From the NCBI GenBank assembly GCA_010645155.1, contig JAAGOF010000234.1, positions 878,218 to 942,217 of the forward strand: a DNA stretch of 64,000 bases. Direction: 5' to 3'. Under the pieces are notes generated by a model. That model saw only the letters and a list, made by a program, of their open reading frames with translations, ran no database searches and was not told where the DNA came from. The stretch's first letter is position 1; each line of letters opens with the position of its first letter. The DNA is from Tigriopus japonicus (lineage: Eukaryota; Arthropoda; Copepoda; Harpacticoida; Harpacticidae). The position numbers and the translations under genes are program-made. This document shows positions 12,315 to 23,666 of this stretch, in pieces.

Positions 12315-14421
12315 TTAGGGCGTGGCTTTGTCGTCATCAGTTGGAAGGGTAGTGGTGTCGAGGTACAGATCTAGAAATTCCTCCACAGAGTCGGTGTTCC
12401 ATTTATCAATGGCCAACGTCTAAAGTAAAAAAGCAATGCGGGAATGGTCATTTCGTTTAGCTCGGACTGAGTTTTGATCTCGTCGTAATTCATGGTGCTG
12501 TGGCTGGCCCAGAGAGTCTTACCTCAACTACATCCTCTTCTTCGTCCAAGAGCTTAATGGTGGGATCCGCTCCACGGACGTATTTAATAGTCAGACCAGG
12601 GTATCTGCGGTTAATAAAATAAAAGTCAAGTTTCGCTTCATATCGAACAGAAGACCGGGTTTTATTTTTTACCTGCTCGTGCGCTCACTCTTGATGAAAG
12701 CTTGCACTTGCGGATACGCCCCTATAATGACGGAATTTTCAAATCAGAGAAATTCATGAATCAGTGGATATTTAGCCGTGGGTTGCTCCATTTAAAGACA
12801 TCAAGAGCGGATTTCAAATTGCCCAACTTTGGTTGAAATGTTTTAATGAAAAGATGAACGAGCCAACCAATCGCTGACAATTCAATGAGGTGACTTTTCT
12901 AAATCAGTTCTTGCGACATTTTAGTTCATGAAAAGCATTTTTCAATGTAGATGCGCTTCGAGTTTTCGAGCATTCTTTTCAAATACTAGAAAGGGCAAAA
13001 CTTCCTCCCATTGACACACTTTCAGTCATGCAATCATCATGTTATCATTCATAATTTGTCCTAATCACAAAAGGGAGGCAAATGGTTGATATTTTCTTTT
13101 ACTAGGCTGGAAAGAGTTTTTGCTGAGAAAGCGGTAAAAATGTGAGCGAGGCACTCAATATTCATATAAACGGCTGTAAGAGAATCTGTGGTCACGGCAG
13201 CTTCAGTGACAGCTTTGTCAACACATATCCTAATGGGCAAGCCCATCCACCGATCTGTGAGCTCATCCAAACGTCGTCAAACAAGGTAGAGAACGGTGGA
13301 CTGGAAGTAGAAGAAGTACTTAGATGTCTGGTAAGCCTGAGGTGCAAGAGGGGAGAAGTACGAGGAGAAGCGGCAAGCGCATGGTTGCCCTGAACGGCAT
13401 CAAACGACGTAGAGAAGGGTTGGCATAGAAGAACAAGAAAGAAGTGCGAGGAGAAGCGGCAAGCGCATGGTTGCCTTGAACGGCGTCAAACGACGTAGAG
13501 AACGGTTGACATAGAAGAACAAGAAAGAAGTGCGAGGGGAAGCGCCAGCAGCAATGAAGGACTCACGACTAAGAGAGAGTGTGCAACTAAAGAGATGGCA
13601 GGTTTGGAAGCAACAAAAGCTGGCTTGCCCTGATCTGAGACTTCAAAGTGTTTCTCTCAAGCCACCTAAGTAGTTCTCTTGTCTACTCCCGTAGCCCAAG
13701 GAGCGAGCTCGGGGTTAGCCCTTAGTGGCTCCAAAGGTGATTGAAGTAGAGATGCCTCTAGCTATCCCTCTCTCCTTACGCACAAAAGCTGCCGTGACCA
13801 CAGATTCTCTGACAGCCGTAGTTCTCTTGTCTATTCCCAAGGAGCGGGGCTGTCACTGAAGCTGCCGTGACCACAGATTCTCTGACAGCCGTTTATACAA
13901 TATTCAAAGAATTCAATTCCCAATCCGGTCTCCTCCGGTCATTGCTTAAGATCTTACCCAGTCGTCATCCGCACACTTCTAAGATGGCTTTGGGATACTT
14001 GACGGACTCAAATTTGCGTCCATCGTTGTGGCAGCACGATTGGCACTCCCGGATCAAAGCCGAGCCCAACTGAAACCGCGACATATCATCACAGGTGGAG
14101 CACAGAAGCTCACTCGGGTCGAAACCCCAAGCAGCGCATTGCTCGGACGACGACAAGCTAGCCGAGTCCACTTGGGTGTCGGATTCGCCCCGCGCTCCGG
14201 GTCCGCCATAGCTGCCCAAGAAGGCCTGAAAAGACGTCCAGGAACAACGATCAAATGCACGAGTGAACGTGAGTGAGTGAGGTGGCAATGATCTATCTAC
14301 TGCCTCGTTTGGCTCCTCAGAGGAAGAATTGGGAGCTAATAATATCCTCGTGGATGAACGAGAAAAAGCCTGCTCCGATGGAATGACCTACCAGCATTAG
14401 ATACCGACCGATCGGGTTCAT
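12315..14421 (-). CDS. SELENOF: Selenoprotein F (15 kDa selenoprotein), UGA read as selenocysteine
   Basis: Five exons on the minus strand: 14392-14421, 13958-14225, 12673-12721, 12523-12604 and 12315-12419, giving 177 residues (human 165). The cysteine-rich UGGT-binding region includes CSTCDDMSRFQL and CQSCC. The redox motif is AILEVCG-U-RLG, where U is the TGA at 13965-13967. The thioredoxin-like tail has IKYVRGADPTIKLLD and KWNTDSVEEFLDLYL. The family works in the ER lumen with the glycoprotein-folding sensor UGGT. The first exon encodes only MNPIGRYLML and gives a weak signal peptide when joined to AFLGS, so the 5' end is the least certain part. Intron 2 (12722-13957) holds a Mutator-like element. 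Confidence 0.93.
13165..13897. mobile_element. Mutator-like non-autonomous DNA transposon in the SELENOF intron
   Basis: Inverted ends of 49 bp (13165-13213 and 13849-13897) start TATAAACGGCTGT and differ at one base. Both flanks are CAATATTCA (13156-13164 and 13898-13906), an exact 9-bp target duplication. Long inverted ends with 9-bp duplications are the hallmark of Mutator-like elements; Merlin elements can also give 8 to 9 bp. The 733-bp body has no transposase. It contains 86-bp tandem units at 13355-13440 and 13441-13526, and an extra inner copy of the right end near 13787-13818. Confidence 0.85.
13355..13530. repeat. 86-bp tandem duplication inside the Mutator-like element
   Basis: Two adjacent units, 13355-13440 and 13441-13526, differ at only a few bases, and the start of a third unit follows. 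Confidence 0.85.
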
Positions 14422-15352
14422 GATGGTCGAGAGACAGACGCGGTCTTTTACCAGAGCAAGATCATCACGGCACGCACGCACAACCAACGAGATCCCGGAG
14501 AATCGACGGATTCTAACAGAAAACGCACAATCGAAGTTTGCCTCGTCTTATCGTGAAGTTCGGACTTCAGAGATGATCAAGTGGACAAATTTTCTACAGG
14601 TTAAAGCCAGGCTGACCAATCATCGAGGGCATTGAGAACGGTATACGTGACTTTGAAACGCTACAAATAGAGTTTCCAGTTATCAATGAAGTTCGGTTTA
14701 CTTGAGAACGTTTTTGTTTGATGAACTTTGCTAAAAGGTTGTTGTCCAGTCGAATTATCCCGACATATTGGATCAGTTCTCCCCCATTGGGAAATGTGTT
14801 GGTCACTCTTTTTGTTTATGACAACGTCCAACCCTTGAGCCAATCAAAGGCGATTGCGTGCCCACACGGAAAATGTGACGATTAGAGGGCTTTCGCAAAA
14901 GCTTATATTACGTGAATGAAGATTAAGGGCTTATGTAAAACACTTAAAATAAGAACTGAGAATAAAAAGATATCGATGATTTTTGAAATTGGCGATACTG
15001 TTCTCGCTTCATCTTCTTCACAATTGCTCTCGTGTCAAACTGGATTTTTTTTTCACCTTTCTTTTCGGCCAACCTTGGATTGGGTTTGTTGTTAATGTTG
15101 TACCTTCACTTTTCTTTGCGCAATGCGCATGGCTAATCTCGCAACCTTGAGTCAACGTGACGACATCATCACATCATCCTCATTCATTCATTCATCAGTT
15201 CATAACATTTCGTTCGTTTGTCGGGTTGGAGAATCCCTCATTGGGCTCTCGACCTCCAGCCGCATCTATCCCCGGGCCGGTCTGATCTTGGCAGACGTAG
15301 AGAACGAGAACGAGTCGTGTTTCGAGCCAGTTCTTGTTTTCCTTGGCGGATC
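14422..15352. other. Divergent intergenic region between SELENOF and DNAJC21
   Basis: Expected to hold both promoters. An ORF in frame with DNAJC21 runs through 15218-15352, but family alignment places the start at 15353, so this part is taken as 5' UTR. No repeat or RNA gene was recognised. Confidence 0.5.
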
Positions 15353-16726
15353 ATGCGCTGCCACTATGAAGTGTTGGGTGTGGATCGTCAGGTGGAGGCT
15401 GACGAGCTCAAGAAGCGCTACCGGAAACTAGCCCTCCAATGTCATCCGGACAAGAACCCCGAGGACCCCGAGGCGGCCAAGGTCTTGTTCCAATCCATTC
15501 AGCAGGCTTACGAAGTGCTCTCGGACCCGCAAGAGCGAGCCTGGTACGATGCCCATCGCGAGGCCATCCTCAAACACGGCGGAATCGGTTCCGGATCCGA
15601 GGTCGAGGTGGATGGCGTGGATTTGTTCGCTTACTTTAATTCCTCGGCCTATCGCGGCTTTGACGATGGGCCCGAGAGCTTTTACACCGTCTACGATAAG
15701 CTGTTTCAGACTCTGAATGGCGAAGATCAAACTTACAGTGATTCCGTTCTCAATTATCCGCGATTCGGGGGCTCGCAGAGCGAAAGTTGGCACGCCTTTT
15801 ATGATTTTTTCTCCGCCTACAGCACGCCTAGATCCTATTCTTGGCTGGATCAGTACGATACCCGACAAGCTGATAATCGACGCGTGGCTCGACTCATGGA
15901 AAAAGAGAACAAGAAACTCCGAGATGAGGCCAAGAAGGAGCGCAATCAATTGGTGCGAGAGTTGGTCAAGTTCATCCGGAAACGCGATCGACGGGTCCAA
16001 CGCTTTAATCAACAGTTGGAGCTCAAAGCGGCGGAAAATGCCCGGAAAACGGCCGAACTGCGACAACGACATCTGGATGAGCGCGCTTCTCTCTTGGCCG
16101 AGGCTCTGCAAAGTCAGAAAGAGGCCGGTTCGCTCCAAATGGATAGCTTGGAAAGTCAGTTGACGGCCATTGAAAACGAGTATCATTCCGATCAGGACGA
16201 GGATAACTTTTGCGTGGCTTGCAACAAGCAGTTTCGCAACGAAAAGGCCTTCAACAGCCACTTGAAACAGAAGAAACACTCGGACAACGTGCAGATTCTC
16301 CGGGCCATTCTCACCGAGGAGGAGAAACGCGACTTGGGCGTGGATGATGCCTTACCCGATCAACGGGATGAAGCCGCAGATGAGGGAAAATGTGACGCAC
16401 GAACGGACCTTCCCGAACCTTCTGGCGCTCACTCTTTGGATTCACGCGCCAACGAGAGCCCCGAATCGCCCCAAGCCTCCGGCAATGGCATCAAAAAGAT
16501 CCCGGCGGCCGCCAAGAAGAAATCACGGCGGAAAGGGGCCAAAAAAGGCGTCCCGTCGGCGTCTTCCCAGGATGCGCCCTCGACATTGGCCAAAACCACC
16601 GCGCCCCCGATGAGCCCGCAAATCGATCTGACCAAAACCTGTTCCGTGTGTCAAAGCAGTTTTCCCTCCAAGAACAAGCTGTACCAACATCTGAAATCCT
16701 CGAATCACGCCGTGTATGTTGGCTGA
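15353..16726 (+). CDS. DNAJC21: DnaJ homolog subfamily C member 21 (Jjj1-type)
   Basis: Single-exon gene, 457 residues. The J domain begins at the start codon (MRCHYEVLGVDRQVEADELK) and has the HPD motif (LQCHPDKNPED) that stimulates Hsp70 ATPase. A charged helical region covers about residues 170-280. A U1-type C2H2 zinc finger (FCVACNKQF...HLKQKKH) follows at about 285, and a second C2H2 finger (CSVCQSSF...HLKSSNH) lies at the C-terminus after a basic, alanine-rich linker. This J domain plus two fingers is the Jjj1/DNAJC21 order, which acts with Hsc70 to release and recycle factors from cytoplasmic pre-60S ribosomes. The ORF stays open upstream, but homologues begin at this Met. Confidence 0.95.
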   Translation: MRCHYEVLGVDRQVEADELKKRYRKLALQCHPDKNPEDPEAAKVLFQSIQQAYEVLSDPQERAWYDAHREAILKHGGIGSGSEVEVDGVDLFAYFNSSAYRGFDDGPESFYTVYDKLFQTLNGEDQTYSDSVLNYPRFGGSQSESWHAFYDFFSAYSTPRSYSWLDQYDTRQADNRRVARLMEKENKKLRDEAKKERNQLVRELVKFIRKRDRRVQRFNQQLELKAAENARKTAELRQRHLDERASLLAEALQSQKEAGSLQMDSLESQLTAIENEYHSDQDEDNFCVACNKQFRNEKAFNSHLKQKKHSDNVQILRAILTEEEKRDLGVDDALPDQRDEAADEGKCDARTDLPEPSGAHSLDSRANESPESPQASGNGIKKIPAAAKKKSRRKGAKKGVPSASSQDAPSTLAKTTAPPMSPQIDLTKTCSVCQSSFPSKNKLYQHLKSSNHAVYVG

Positions 16727-17001
16727 TGCCTGTGAATGAAAATAATATCATGTCATGACAAAATTCGATCTGAAATATAAGGCCACCCCCCTACCCTATG
16801 TAAATCTCCCCCCATTTGTATCGTACTACCACCTATTTACCTACCACCACCCTGTGGAATGATTGTTGTGTTCGCTGATGTGTTTAGAATCCCCCGCCAA
16901 TCTGCCAATCCCATCGCCCATAGCTCTCTCTGATCTGAGTGAAGGTGCTTCCACTTGGGATTTTCCAACTTCGTTCTTCACGCCCATCCATCCATCCATT
17001 T

Positions 17002-19447
17002 ATGATGACGAAGCAGCGGACGTTGGGGTCTGTCGGACCTGCGAGTGGTGGTCCCGCGTCCACCTCGGTGGTCGTTCCCTTGGCCGAGCGGGTCTTTACC
17101 GTGGGTAATGTGTTGAATCCTTGGCAAATCATGCCTTCCTCCTGACTGATTGGCATTCTTTGACCTTAGCTTTCAATGACTTGGGTTCCTCGGAAGTAGA
17201 TATGGGCCTGTTGGCCGTGGGTCTTCGGACGCGGGTCGTCATCCTCCATGTGCGGGAAAGTGACCCCAAAGCCGACGCCCAAAATTTGACTTGGCATCTC
17301 GTGCGAGAGGTTGGTACCCGTTAATATGATCTGAGGATGAAATCATGATGACCCGGGGTGTTTTTTTGCGGCTTCAGATTAATCATGACGGACGGATTCA
17401 AAGCTTGGCGTGGTCGCCCATGAGTTCGTTGTTGGATAATCGCTTGATTTTGGCCACCGGACACAAAGAAGTGCGGATTTTGTCACTCACTCAAGAGGAT
17501 GAAGAGGTCCGATCGCTGATGGGACACGCGGACTATGTCAATACCGTGGCTTTTCAGCCTGAATCCGGAGAGCAGCTCGCGTCTGGCAGTGACGACGGCA
17601 CGCTCATCATGTGGAACACACTCACCGGTCAACGCAACCATCTCTTCACCATGGCCTCACCTGTTATGGCAGTGGTTTGGAACAAGGCCGAGATGTCCAA
17701 GATCATGGTACGAAACACGACATTACCAAACGGGTTGTTCGAGTTTTCATGTTGAGTTCATTCTTAGGCGGCTCAGAAGAACGGTCAGATCCATATTTTC
17801 AACGCGGTCACCTACCACGTAAGTCTCGGTGAAGAATATTGGTTTCATCCTTGAATTCTATGATTCATTTGCCCTGCAGCCCATCATGAGTTTTGATGCG
17901 GGTTTAGGTCCGTTATCGGCCGCCGACTGGAGTATTCGGAACCCGATGTTGGTGAGTGCGGCCATCCGATCCGTGATCTACGTTTGGAATCTCTCTCAGA
18001 CCTCTCAGCCCATATTTAAAAAAGCCTTACTCGAAGAGGGTGTCCGACATTTGAAGTTTTCTAGTCGGCAAGACCACTTGTTGGCTAGCGCAGGTCAACC
18101 CAACTACACAGTCTCGGTAAGATCACTGAAACACGGTACTCTATGGTTTATGAATCATGACTAGGGAGCGGAACAATAAATCTTAACTAAAAATTTCAAT
18201 GTTTGAGCTACTATTTCCTGAGTTTGAGCGACTTTATTTTGCGCATTCTTCAGGAAATTTATATTTCCTTTTTTTCTCGTATATTTTGGCTTTTTCAACT
18301 CTTTTCCATTTTTTATAGATTTAAAGGAAAAGCGTGAAATTTCTTCAGCTTTTAGAAATGTGAAACCATTCAATTTCATAACTAAATTCTTTCTTTTTAT
18401 AAAAAGAAATACCTGTGGGAAAAGATTGTATTTAAAACATTCATTTGTTCACAAAAATCCTCAAAATTGGCTCACGAAGATGTTTGCAATATACAGCAAA
18501 ATCGTGAATTTTCACCTATTTAATCATTTTTTTCAACTGTTTTCCCCCGACTATTTTCAAACATTTTACCAACTAAGTTGTAAAAAAAGTTTACTTTTTT
18601 GTTGTTTTCACAACAAAAAAATCCGCTTCCAAGTCATCTCACTTATAAATGATCATGATCTATAATGACACCATTGCTAAGGAAATTGGTCATCATGCGC
18701 AGGTGACAAATATCCGATCTTCCACGGCCGTTTTTTCATCGGAAGGTGAGCCAGTGGGAGGTTTGGCTTGGCATCCATTCTTGGACTTATTGGTAAGTGT
18801 ATGCTTTGGGTTTTTTTTATGAGTTGCATGTGTAAAGGTGAGTTGAAGTGTTCGGTCAGAAATAATCGAGATTTCTGATGATTTGGTCATGGGAAACAAG
18901 GATATTATGCTACTCAAAACGTGCTTCAAAGTAAACATTAAAGCATTTCAGTTGATCAATTGTTTGGTGCCCCAAAGCCGTCATTTTTCTAAAATATTGA
19001 TGAAATATAATTTGCCAATCAATTTTCAATGGTTGTCTTCAATCAACATTCTTGAAGGACTCGAAAGGAAAAATGTTGCAGCAACAGGGGCTAAGTACGT
19101 TTCGACTGTATTCAGGATACACTCAACCAAATGACCGCCTTAGGAATGAAACCAAAGAAATGTCCAAATATTTGGGTTTTAGCATGTTTTGATGGGGAAA
19201 TTGATTAGTGACTAATCTGAGATTGATCAATTTCTAAAAACTAATTTGCAAAACTGTATTATGCATTGCCTCTACATCTCAGAATTGGTCTTAAATGTGT
19301 TTGGAAATAAAAATCAACAAATAGAGCTCAATTAAACTTCGTGTGGACCGTTCCTCCCGGCGTTTTTAATACTTACATTACTTTTTCCCGTTTCAGGCTG
19401 TTGGCAATGACGAGAAACTGACATTACGACGTATAACTAGACGTTAG
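17002..19447 (+). CDS. NUP37: Nucleoporin Nup37, WD-repeat subunit of the Nup107-160 complex
   Basis: Seven exons: 17002-17104, 17170-17309, 17378-17707, 17768-17818, 17880-18116, 18703-18792 and 19397-19447, giving 333 residues (human 326). Recognisable blocks are IQSLAWSP, the GH-WD repeat LMGHADYVNTVAF...DDGTLIMWN, AAQKNGQIHIFNAVTYHPIMS, GLGPLSAADWSIRN, and the C-terminal GGLAWHPFLDLLAVGNDEKL. The protein is a beta-propeller in the Y-shaped scaffold of the nuclear pore. Intron 2 uses the less common donor GTTGGT. Intron 5 contains an hAT-like MITE (18162-18631). AATAAA near 19488 is a likely polyadenylation signal. Confidence 0.93.
18162..18631. mobile_element. Degenerate hAT-like MITE in NUP37 intron 5 (copy 1)
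   Basis: Starts TAGGGAGCGGAA and ends with CCGCTTCCA, which reverse-complements to TGGAAGCGG. Its interior shares several blocks with copy 2 at 19822-20325, for example GTGAATTTTCAC, TTTTCCCCC and CATTTTACCAA. The target duplication is too decayed to call. Confidence 0.55.
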
Positions 19448-19821
19448 CTTCCGTGGTAGTTATTGTGTTCACATTTTTCTGTTGTAATAAATCATTCAAT
19501 CTCTCCTTAATACTCCTATGATTTTCCTTACGTTGATATTCCTTTCCATTCAGTTGTAAGATAGAGGTTTCAACTTCAGAATGTTTTCCCTTTGACTACA
19601 ATATTCGTGTCTGCCTGTGTATTTAAGCATTTTGTTGCCGATAGAGCGAGCACTGTAATATTTTATTGTGGTGCTATAGCTATTGATTGATGATACAAAA
19701 AGTTAAGCAAGTGTTCTATAACTACGGAGACAGAATTGCTAAAAAAAATCCATTGTCGGCGGAAAGGACATAAATTATTGTCAAAACACATCAGTCACAA
19801 AGGTAACTCTTCAGCCATCAC

Positions 19822-20325
19822 GAGAGAGCGGAAAAATGAATTGAAATTGAAATTTTTAAATTCCCAACTTTTTTCTCATTTTTGAACGTTTTAACTATTT
19901 TGTGATTTTGAGCGATTTTTCCAACTATTTTGCACATATTTGAGTAATTAACATTTTGTTCGTGGATATTTTGCTTTTTTTCAATTTTTCTCGTTTTTTT
20001 ATGGATTTAGGCAAAACCTTAATGTTTTTATACCATTCAGAATTTTGAGCCCCATCAGATATATAAATAAATTATATTTCTACTTCTTGAAACACGACTG
20101 GAAAAAAAAGATTCTTCACAAAACAATATTTTACAAGAAGCCACTGGAGATTCAAAATATACCGCAAACCGTGAATTTTCACGTATTTGAGCAACTCTTT
20201 CAACGACGTTTTCCCCCGGTTATTTTGGCATTTTTCAACCATTTTACCAAATTTTGTGTCTAATAAAGCTAACTAACAAGCTAACTTTTTGGGTCATTTT
20301 CACCAACTAAAACAACAGCTCCCTA
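19822..20325. mobile_element. Degenerate hAT-like MITE (copy 2)
   Basis: Shares interior blocks with copy 1. Its right end AGCTCCCTA mirrors the TAGGGAGC left end of copy 1. The flanks GCCATCAC (19814-19821) and GTTATCAC (20326-20333) match at six of eight bases, consistent with an old 8-bp target duplication. Confidence 0.55.
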
Positions 20326-20333
20326 GTTATCAC

Positions 20334-21494
20334 TAAAGACTGAAATAAAATAAAACTTTTAGTAATCACATCAAATGTCATCAAATTCCATGTGCGCAAT
20401 GATTCTATCAAATAACAACTCTTCCCTTCTTCCAAGAGCTTTATTTGAGTTGATTGAGAAGTGTGTTAATCGCGACGTTTGTTGGAATACATAGATGTGT
20501 ATCTCCGAAATGGCTTTTCGTCCCTCCCGAACATGAACATTACACGACGTTCGTTCCTACAAATGCTTTCGTGCCGGATGAAGTGAGTCACTCACAGCTA
20601 CGGGTATTACTACGTACAGCTTCATTTCTGTGTACGTGCACTTTCACCTCGCAAGTAGGCCAAATCTCCGCACGGAAAAGTCTCGGCCCATCGACTGCCT
20701 GCGTCCCTCTGGAGTCTTACATTCTCGAGCTTTCTCTTTTGAGGTTCGTCTCAGTCGACTTGCGTGTCCCAGGCACGTAGTCTCTCTATGGCAGAGCAAG
20801 GGAACCATTGAGTGGATGTTCTCAGCTTCTCCTTATTCGCAAGCATCAAAATACACTCACTCACTCATGGTGAATTAATTACACTCTCGTGTGTCTGATT
20901 GATCATTGGATTTTCGCCTGTCTTGTGCGCGTACGATTAAAGATTCAAGTAGGAGAAGCTCCTCATGGTCAGGAAAAAGAACGGATGGGATCGACGACGA
21001 CAAGCCTCCAGAACCGGCTTTTTGGTCGATCGAGCTAGGATGTGGCCAAAACAGGTTCCCATCTGCCCCGATCCTTGGCTCTGGCTCTGAATCTTGGAAG
21101 ACAGCCACTGAACTTCTCAGATTGAAAGGTCGAATGCCTGAGTCTAGCATCGAGTTGATCATATATCTGGAATGTTGCGGCACGGCATGAAAGTTTGAAT
21201 GTGCTCTGAATAAGTCAAGCACTTTCGTATCTCCGCCATTGCTGTTAAACTCTGTTGGATCGGAGAGAGAGAGAGATACTCAGACATTATTACGCTACAT
21301 ACATTCAAGTATACGTTCTCCTCCACTCGATCTTGTCACGTGAATCCACAACTACAATCTACTAATTGACTACGCAGACTACGCACCCTTTGTAGAGGAA
21401 AAGGAGGAGGAGGAGGAGGTGGACATCGCTGGACATTGATTGAATTGGATTCCCGTGCAGAGTTGATTCGATACCGGACTTCCTGATTCCGGAC
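20334..21494. other. Upstream region of GCLC
   Basis: No gene recognised. A (GA)n run lies near 21258-21273 and a purine-rich block near 21398-21420. It probably contains the GCLC promoter and 5' UTR. Short ORFs here have no supporting motif. Confidence 0.5.
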
Positions 21495-23555
21495 ATGGGG
21501 CTGTTGAGCGAGGGTAGACCTTTGGAGTGGGCTGAGACCCAGTCCCATGCGAATCATGTCCGACAGCATGGAATCTTGCAATTCATTCGCATGTTTCGGG
21601 AGATCGAACAACGTCAGGGCGATGTCCTCAAATGGGGCGACGAGATTGAATACAATGTGATCCACATGGATCCGGATCAACAAGTGGCTCGGGTCTCCCT
21701 GCGGGCACAAGAGTTGCTCCGACAGTTGCAAGTGCCGGAATTAGCTGGAAAGCCGGATTTACCTTCACTCTGGCGACCGGAATACGCCGCTTACATGGTG
21801 GAAGGCACCCCCGGTAAGTCTTTATAATGTCCATCCCGGGATGACTTATGAATGATTGATGAATCATGGTTTTCTGGTCTTAGGCTCGCCTTATGGTGGA
21901 TCATTGGATCAATTCAACACTGTCGAGAGGAATATGACTAGTCGTCGGAATGAAGTTCGTGCCTTGCTCAAGCCTCACGAAAAGATTTACTCGATGTCGA
22001 TCTTCCCGCGATTGGGTTGCCCGCCGTTCACGGAACCCGCGACTTGGCCTGATCCGGAGCACAGCTTTACAAAGTCCTTATTTTGGCCGAATGAGGCCAC
22101 TTACCAAGGTCATCCTAGGTTCAGAACTCTCACACGAAACATTCGAGAAAGACGGGGAGAAAAAGTGGCCATCTATGTGCCGTTATTCCAGGACGCTCAG
22201 ACCAATATGCAAGAAGATTCCGACAACGGAGTCGACCCGACCAAAGCCAAGGAAGGGCACATCTACATGGATGCTATGGGATTTGGCATGGGATTGTCTT
22301 GCTTGCAAGTCACCTTTCAAGCGTGTCATTTAGATGAAGCAAAAGTGCTCTACGATCAACTTACGCCGGTTTGTCCAATCTTTTTGGCTTTGACCGCCTC
22401 CTCGCCCATGTTCAGGTATAGTTCGCACTGTCCCGAGGTTGTTAACTCGATTAGACAGCCATTGCCTCAAGAAAAACTTGGAATTCGTGTTTTAGAGGAC
22501 TTCTGGCTGACGTGGATTGCCGTTGGGATGTTATTTCTGCTGCCGTGGATGACCGCAAACCTGAGGAAAGAGATCCCTCTCATCCTAAATTCATATCCAA
22601 ATCTCGCTATGCTTCCGTGAGTAGCTATTTGTCTCGATGCGCTCTGAAATACCCTTACAATGACATCAAATTGGCTCATGATCCCGCTATTTACGAGCAA
22701 CTCCGCCAAAATGGCATCGATGAACTCATGGCCAAGCACATCAGTCATATTTTCGTCCGGTAAAGTTGAATCATAGTTTTTGAGACACATAAAAAAAACT
22801 AGTAACCCTCCGTTGGCTCGCCTTTCAGAGATACCGTCTCCTTGTTCAGTGAGAAAGTCGATCAGGACGATAGTAAGGATACGGACCATTTTGAGAACAT
22901 CCAGTCAACGAATTGGCAATCGATGCGGTTCAAACCGCCTCCACCCAATTCGAACATCGGTTGGCGGGTCGAATTTCGACCTTGTGAGCTCCAACTCACG
23001 GACTTTGAGAATGCGGCTATGGTGTGCTTTGTGGTATTGCTTACTCGAGCCATTCTCAGCTTCAACTACAACCTGTTGATCCCGATTTCACTTGTCGACG
23101 AGAACATGAAACGAGCTCAAAAACGAGACGCCGTCCTTGGTGAAAAATTTTTCTTCCGCACTAACATGACGACCACTTGTGAAGAACACAAGGATCCGAT
23201 TGTGGAAGAAATGACACTGGATGAAATTATCAATGGATGTCCAGCCAAACAATACCTTGGACTTTTGCCGATTGTGCAAGAGTATCTGAAAGATCAGGAG
23301 ATCGATTCGTCCACCATGTGCACTTTGTCAAACTATTGGAAACTGATCAAGCTCCGCTCGACGGGAGCCTTAAAGACTAACGCCAAATATATGCGTGATT
23401 TCGTACGAGCTCACCCAGATTACCACCAGGACTCGAAAGTGAGCGAAAAGATCCAATATGACCTGTTGACGCATTTAGATCAGGTTCAAAGGGGCGAGGT
23501 GAAAGCCCCCGCTCTCTTGGCGGATTTGCGCTATATGACGGCTAATGCCGAATAA
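21495..23555 (+). CDS. GCLC: Glutamate-cysteine ligase catalytic subunit
   Basis: Four exons: 21495-21813, 21884-22415, 22496-22759 and 22829-23555, giving 613 residues (human 637). It catalyses the ATP-dependent joining of glutamate and cysteine, the rate-limiting step of glutathione synthesis in the cytosol. The start [12 protein letters not shown] matches the family. Conserved blocks are [39 protein letters not shown] (across the exon 1-2 join), [58 protein letters not shown], and [20 protein letters not shown] near the C-terminus. The stop codon sits inside an AATAAA (23551-23556), and a second AATAAA follows within 15 bp, so the 3' UTR is very short. Confidence 0.97.
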
Positions 23556-23666
23556 AACGCGAAATAAATCACTCGTTTATCGTCACGTCAATTTATATTC
23601 ATTACCAGACTGGTCGCCCGGTGAAACCTTTCACGTAGGTCACGAGTCATTAGTCGACTTAGGGCC

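Noticed and set aside
12131..12352. Plus-strand 73-codon ORF over the SELENOF 3' end
   Set aside because: It is a shadow of the SECIS and last exon on the other strand.
13355..13530. CRISPR-like repeat array
   Set aside because: Units are 86 bp, directly adjacent with no spacers, in a eukaryotic transposon.
13965..13967. TGA as the true stop of the SELENOF exon
   Set aside because: It aligns with the conserved selenocysteine; conserved coding continues across splice joins and a SECIS is present.
15218..15352. In-frame N-terminal extension of DNAJC21
   Set aside because: Homologues start at the Met immediately before the J domain (RCHYEVLG); the extension has no similarity.
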